Shown one piece after another: positions 15,575-16,493 of a DNA stretch of 16,493 nt. This DNA is from an uncultured Blautia sp. (GTDB lineage: Bacteria; Bacillota; Clostridia; Lachnospirales; Lachnospiraceae): the NCBI GenBank assembly GCA_900541345.1, contig UQJE01000057.1, positions 1 to 16,493 of the forward strand, given 5' to 3'. The first letter of the stretch is position 1. Each line of letters opens with the position of its first letter. Made by a program: the position numbers and the translations under genes. Under the pieces are notes generated by a model. It ran no database searches and was not told the DNA's origin. It saw only the letters and a program-made list of their open reading frames with translations.

Positions 15575-15603
15575 ATTATATTAACTATTTTCCGTTAAGT
15601 CAA
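15575..15603 (-). promoter_or_regulatory. Promoter of the xis-int-mobC operon
   Basis: Minus strand: -35 TTGACT (15603-15598), 17-nt spacer, -10 TATAAT (15580-15575). This is near consensus. Half-sites overlap or flank both hexamers, so repression by the adjacent regulator is expected. The leader is about 120 nt. Confidence 0.85.
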
Positions 15604-15647
15604 GTGGTTTGAATAACAGTAGTTAAATTTTTTTGTTTAACTTTATC

Positions 15648-15676
15648 TTGCGTCTTGATTTTCCATATGTTATACT
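15648..15676 (+). promoter_or_regulatory. Promoter of the repressor gene
   Basis: Plus strand: -35 TTGCGT (15648-15653), 17-nt spacer ending in TGT, -10 TATACT (15671-15676), giving an extended -10. A GTTAAC palindrome lies 16 nt past the -10 (15693-15698) and could allow autorepression. Confidence 0.75.
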
Positions 15677-15774
15677 GATTTAAACAAATATCGTTAACCA
15701 AAGGTTCCTATTCCAAAAGCAAAAGGACCTTATATTCAAAAAAGAATAAAAGATTTCAAAAAGGAGAAATCACT

Positions 15775-16296
15775 ATGGCATTTGGAAAACGTATTAAATT
15801 TTTTAGAAACAGAAAAGGCATGAAGCAGAAGGAACTCGGTAAACTTCTGGGCTTTCTCGGAAAAACTTCCGATGTTCGTGTAGCACAATACGAGACGGAA
15901 GCCAGAACTCCAAAGATTGAACTGGTCAAAGAAATAGCTCATATCTTCGATGTCAGTCCAAGGGCAATCAATGTTCCAAACATTGACTCCTATCTTGGTC
16001 TCATGCACACACTCTTTGCTCTGGAAGATATGTATGGCATAAAGATCGGAGAAATTGACGGAGAACTTTGTCTCCGGCTTGACCGAGAACATAAAGAATA
16101 TCAGCATCTGTTCACACCTTTTCATGCATGGCAGCAAATGGCTGCAAAACTGGAATCCGGAGAAATTAGCCAGGAAGAATACGATAACTGGCGCTACAAA
16201 TATCCGGAACTGGACACCTCAGAGATTCGGGCAAAGGTTCCGTCTCAGGAACTGTCTAACGATCTCATAAAGGCTTTGAAAAAAGAGAATCAATAA
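15775..16296 (+). CDS. Cro/CI-type repressor of the element
   Basis: The 173-aa protein starts at an ATG after AAAAAGGAGAAATCACT. Residues about 4-65 are an XRE helix-turn-helix (RIKFFRNRKGMKQKELGKLL, then VRVAQYETEARTPKIELV). Residues 75-173 form an acidic domain without LexA-type Ser-Lys protease motifs, so induction is probably not by RecA-stimulated self-cleavage. It diverges from xis-int across the operator cluster and likely keeps excision and mobilization silent. The C-terminal part is shared, as far as I recall, with many HTH proteins of clostridial integrative elements, and its sensor role is unknown. Confidence 0.85.
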   Translation: MAFGKRIKFFRNRKGMKQKELGKLLGFLGKTSDVRVAQYETEARTPKIELVKEIAHIFDVSPRAINVPNIDSYLGLMHTLFALEDMYGIKIGEIDGELCLRLDREHKEYQHLFTPFHAWQQMAAKLESGEISQEEYDNWRYKYPELDTSEIRAKVPSQELSNDLIKALKKENQ

Positions 16297-16311
16297 AGAA
16301 ATGCAAAAAGA

Positions 16312-16368
16312 AAAAACCTTACTGACTACTCTTTCCAATTTTGAAAACAGTTCATCAGTAAGGTTTTT
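16312..16368. terminator. Bidirectional terminator after the repressor
   Basis: A 14-bp inverted repeat pairs AAAACCTTACTGA-type sequence (16312-16325) with TCAGTAAGGTTTTT (16355-16368). T runs occur on both outer sides (plus: GGTTTTT; minus: GGTTTTTTC), so it can act in both directions and would insulate the element from flanking DNA. Confidence 0.8.
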
Positions 16369-16410
16369 ATGTTATAGAAATAATATTTTATTCAACGAAT
16401 TTTGCAAGAA

Positions 16411-16443
16411 CGTTGCCATTCCGTTGCCAGAAAATAACGGAAT
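16411..16443. repeat. Candidate integrase attachment region
   Basis: CGTTGCCA is directly repeated at 16411-16418 and 16422-16429 (arm-type spacing), and ATTCCGTT (16418-16425) is inverted as AACGGAAT (16436-16443). This lies just outside the outermost element gene, where the att site of a tyrosine recombinase would be expected. No matching copy was found at the left of the window, so the core and the other end are undetermined. Confidence 0.4.
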
Positions 16444-16493
16444 TTGCTTGGATCCCCTATAAATACTGGGTTTATTTTCGCAAAATCCTACTC

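Larger units (their letters stand above)
15547..15698. promoter_or_regulatory. Operator cluster of GTTAA/TTAAC half-sites
   Basis: Seven half-sites lie in the 316-nt gap between the divergent genes: TTAAC at 15547, GTTAA at 15566, TTAAC at 15581, GTTAA at 15594, GTTAA at 15622, TTAAC at 15637 and GTTAAC at 15693. Two make clear dyads: GTTAA-10-TTAAC (15566-15585), which covers the -10 of the xis-int promoter, and AGTTAAA-8-TTTAACT (15621-15642), which lies between the two promoters. They are the natural targets of the adjacent repressor. The region is AT-rich, so some single sites may be chance. Confidence 0.6.

Noticed and set aside
1..16493. CRISPR array, rRNA or tRNA genes
   Set aside because: No regularly spaced repeats and no tRNA or rRNA signature sequences were seen on either strand.

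Overview
The window looks like accessory DNA of a gut clostridium of the Lachnospiraceae type. The evidence is moderate G+C, strong GGAGG ribosome binding sites, and protein families typical of Firmicutes integrative elements. No rRNA, tRNA or CRISPR array was seen. Most of it (about 1.5-16.5 kb) reads as one integrative and mobilizable element carrying cargo genes; the first 1.5 kb holds fragments of a different mobile element.

Right half, backbone: a Cro/CI-type repressor (15775-16296, +) faces a minus-strand series of excisionase-like protein, tyrosine recombinase, ribbon-helix-helix mobilization protein, CHC2 zinc-finger primase, VirE-type P-loop ATPase and MobA/MobL relaxase. The repressor/xis gap holds two divergent promoters embedded in a cluster of GTTAA/TTAAC half-sites, a classic lysogeny-like switch. 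A candidate plus-strand small RNA lies between primase and mobC. An oriT-like hairpin and a symmetric set of four TGTGAACA repeats lie upstream of the relaxase. The right end has a bidirectional terminator followed by direct and inverted repeats that could be integrase binding sites.

Middle, cargo: a small XRE regulator, a small gene with an in-frame amber codon, an ISLre2-type transposase fragment, and yjdF preceded by a yjdF-type riboswitch leader.

The most interesting cargo is a tightly coupled two-gene minus-strand operon (2049-7323). The first protein (842 aa) fuses an N-terminal archaeo-eukaryotic primase (AEP) domain to a reverse transcriptase with a YVDD active site. The second (919 aa) starts 14 nt inside the first, is unrecognised overall, and has a C-terminal motif resembling a phosphoribosyltransferase PRPP loop. 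A 510-nt structured non-coding stretch precedes the operon. The architecture, the mobile-element location and the relation to UG/Abi-type defence RTs suggest an anti-phage or anti-plasmid nucleic-acid-synthesising system. A decayed secreted-protein gene and AT-rich palindromes follow it.

Left end (1-1500): a strong terminator, a leader with attenuator-like hairpins, a 5' fragment of a sigma-factor-like gene, and head-to-head with it the 3' part of a second relaxase plus the start of its downstream neighbour. These are deletion-joined relics, bracketed by a 10-bp direct repeat.
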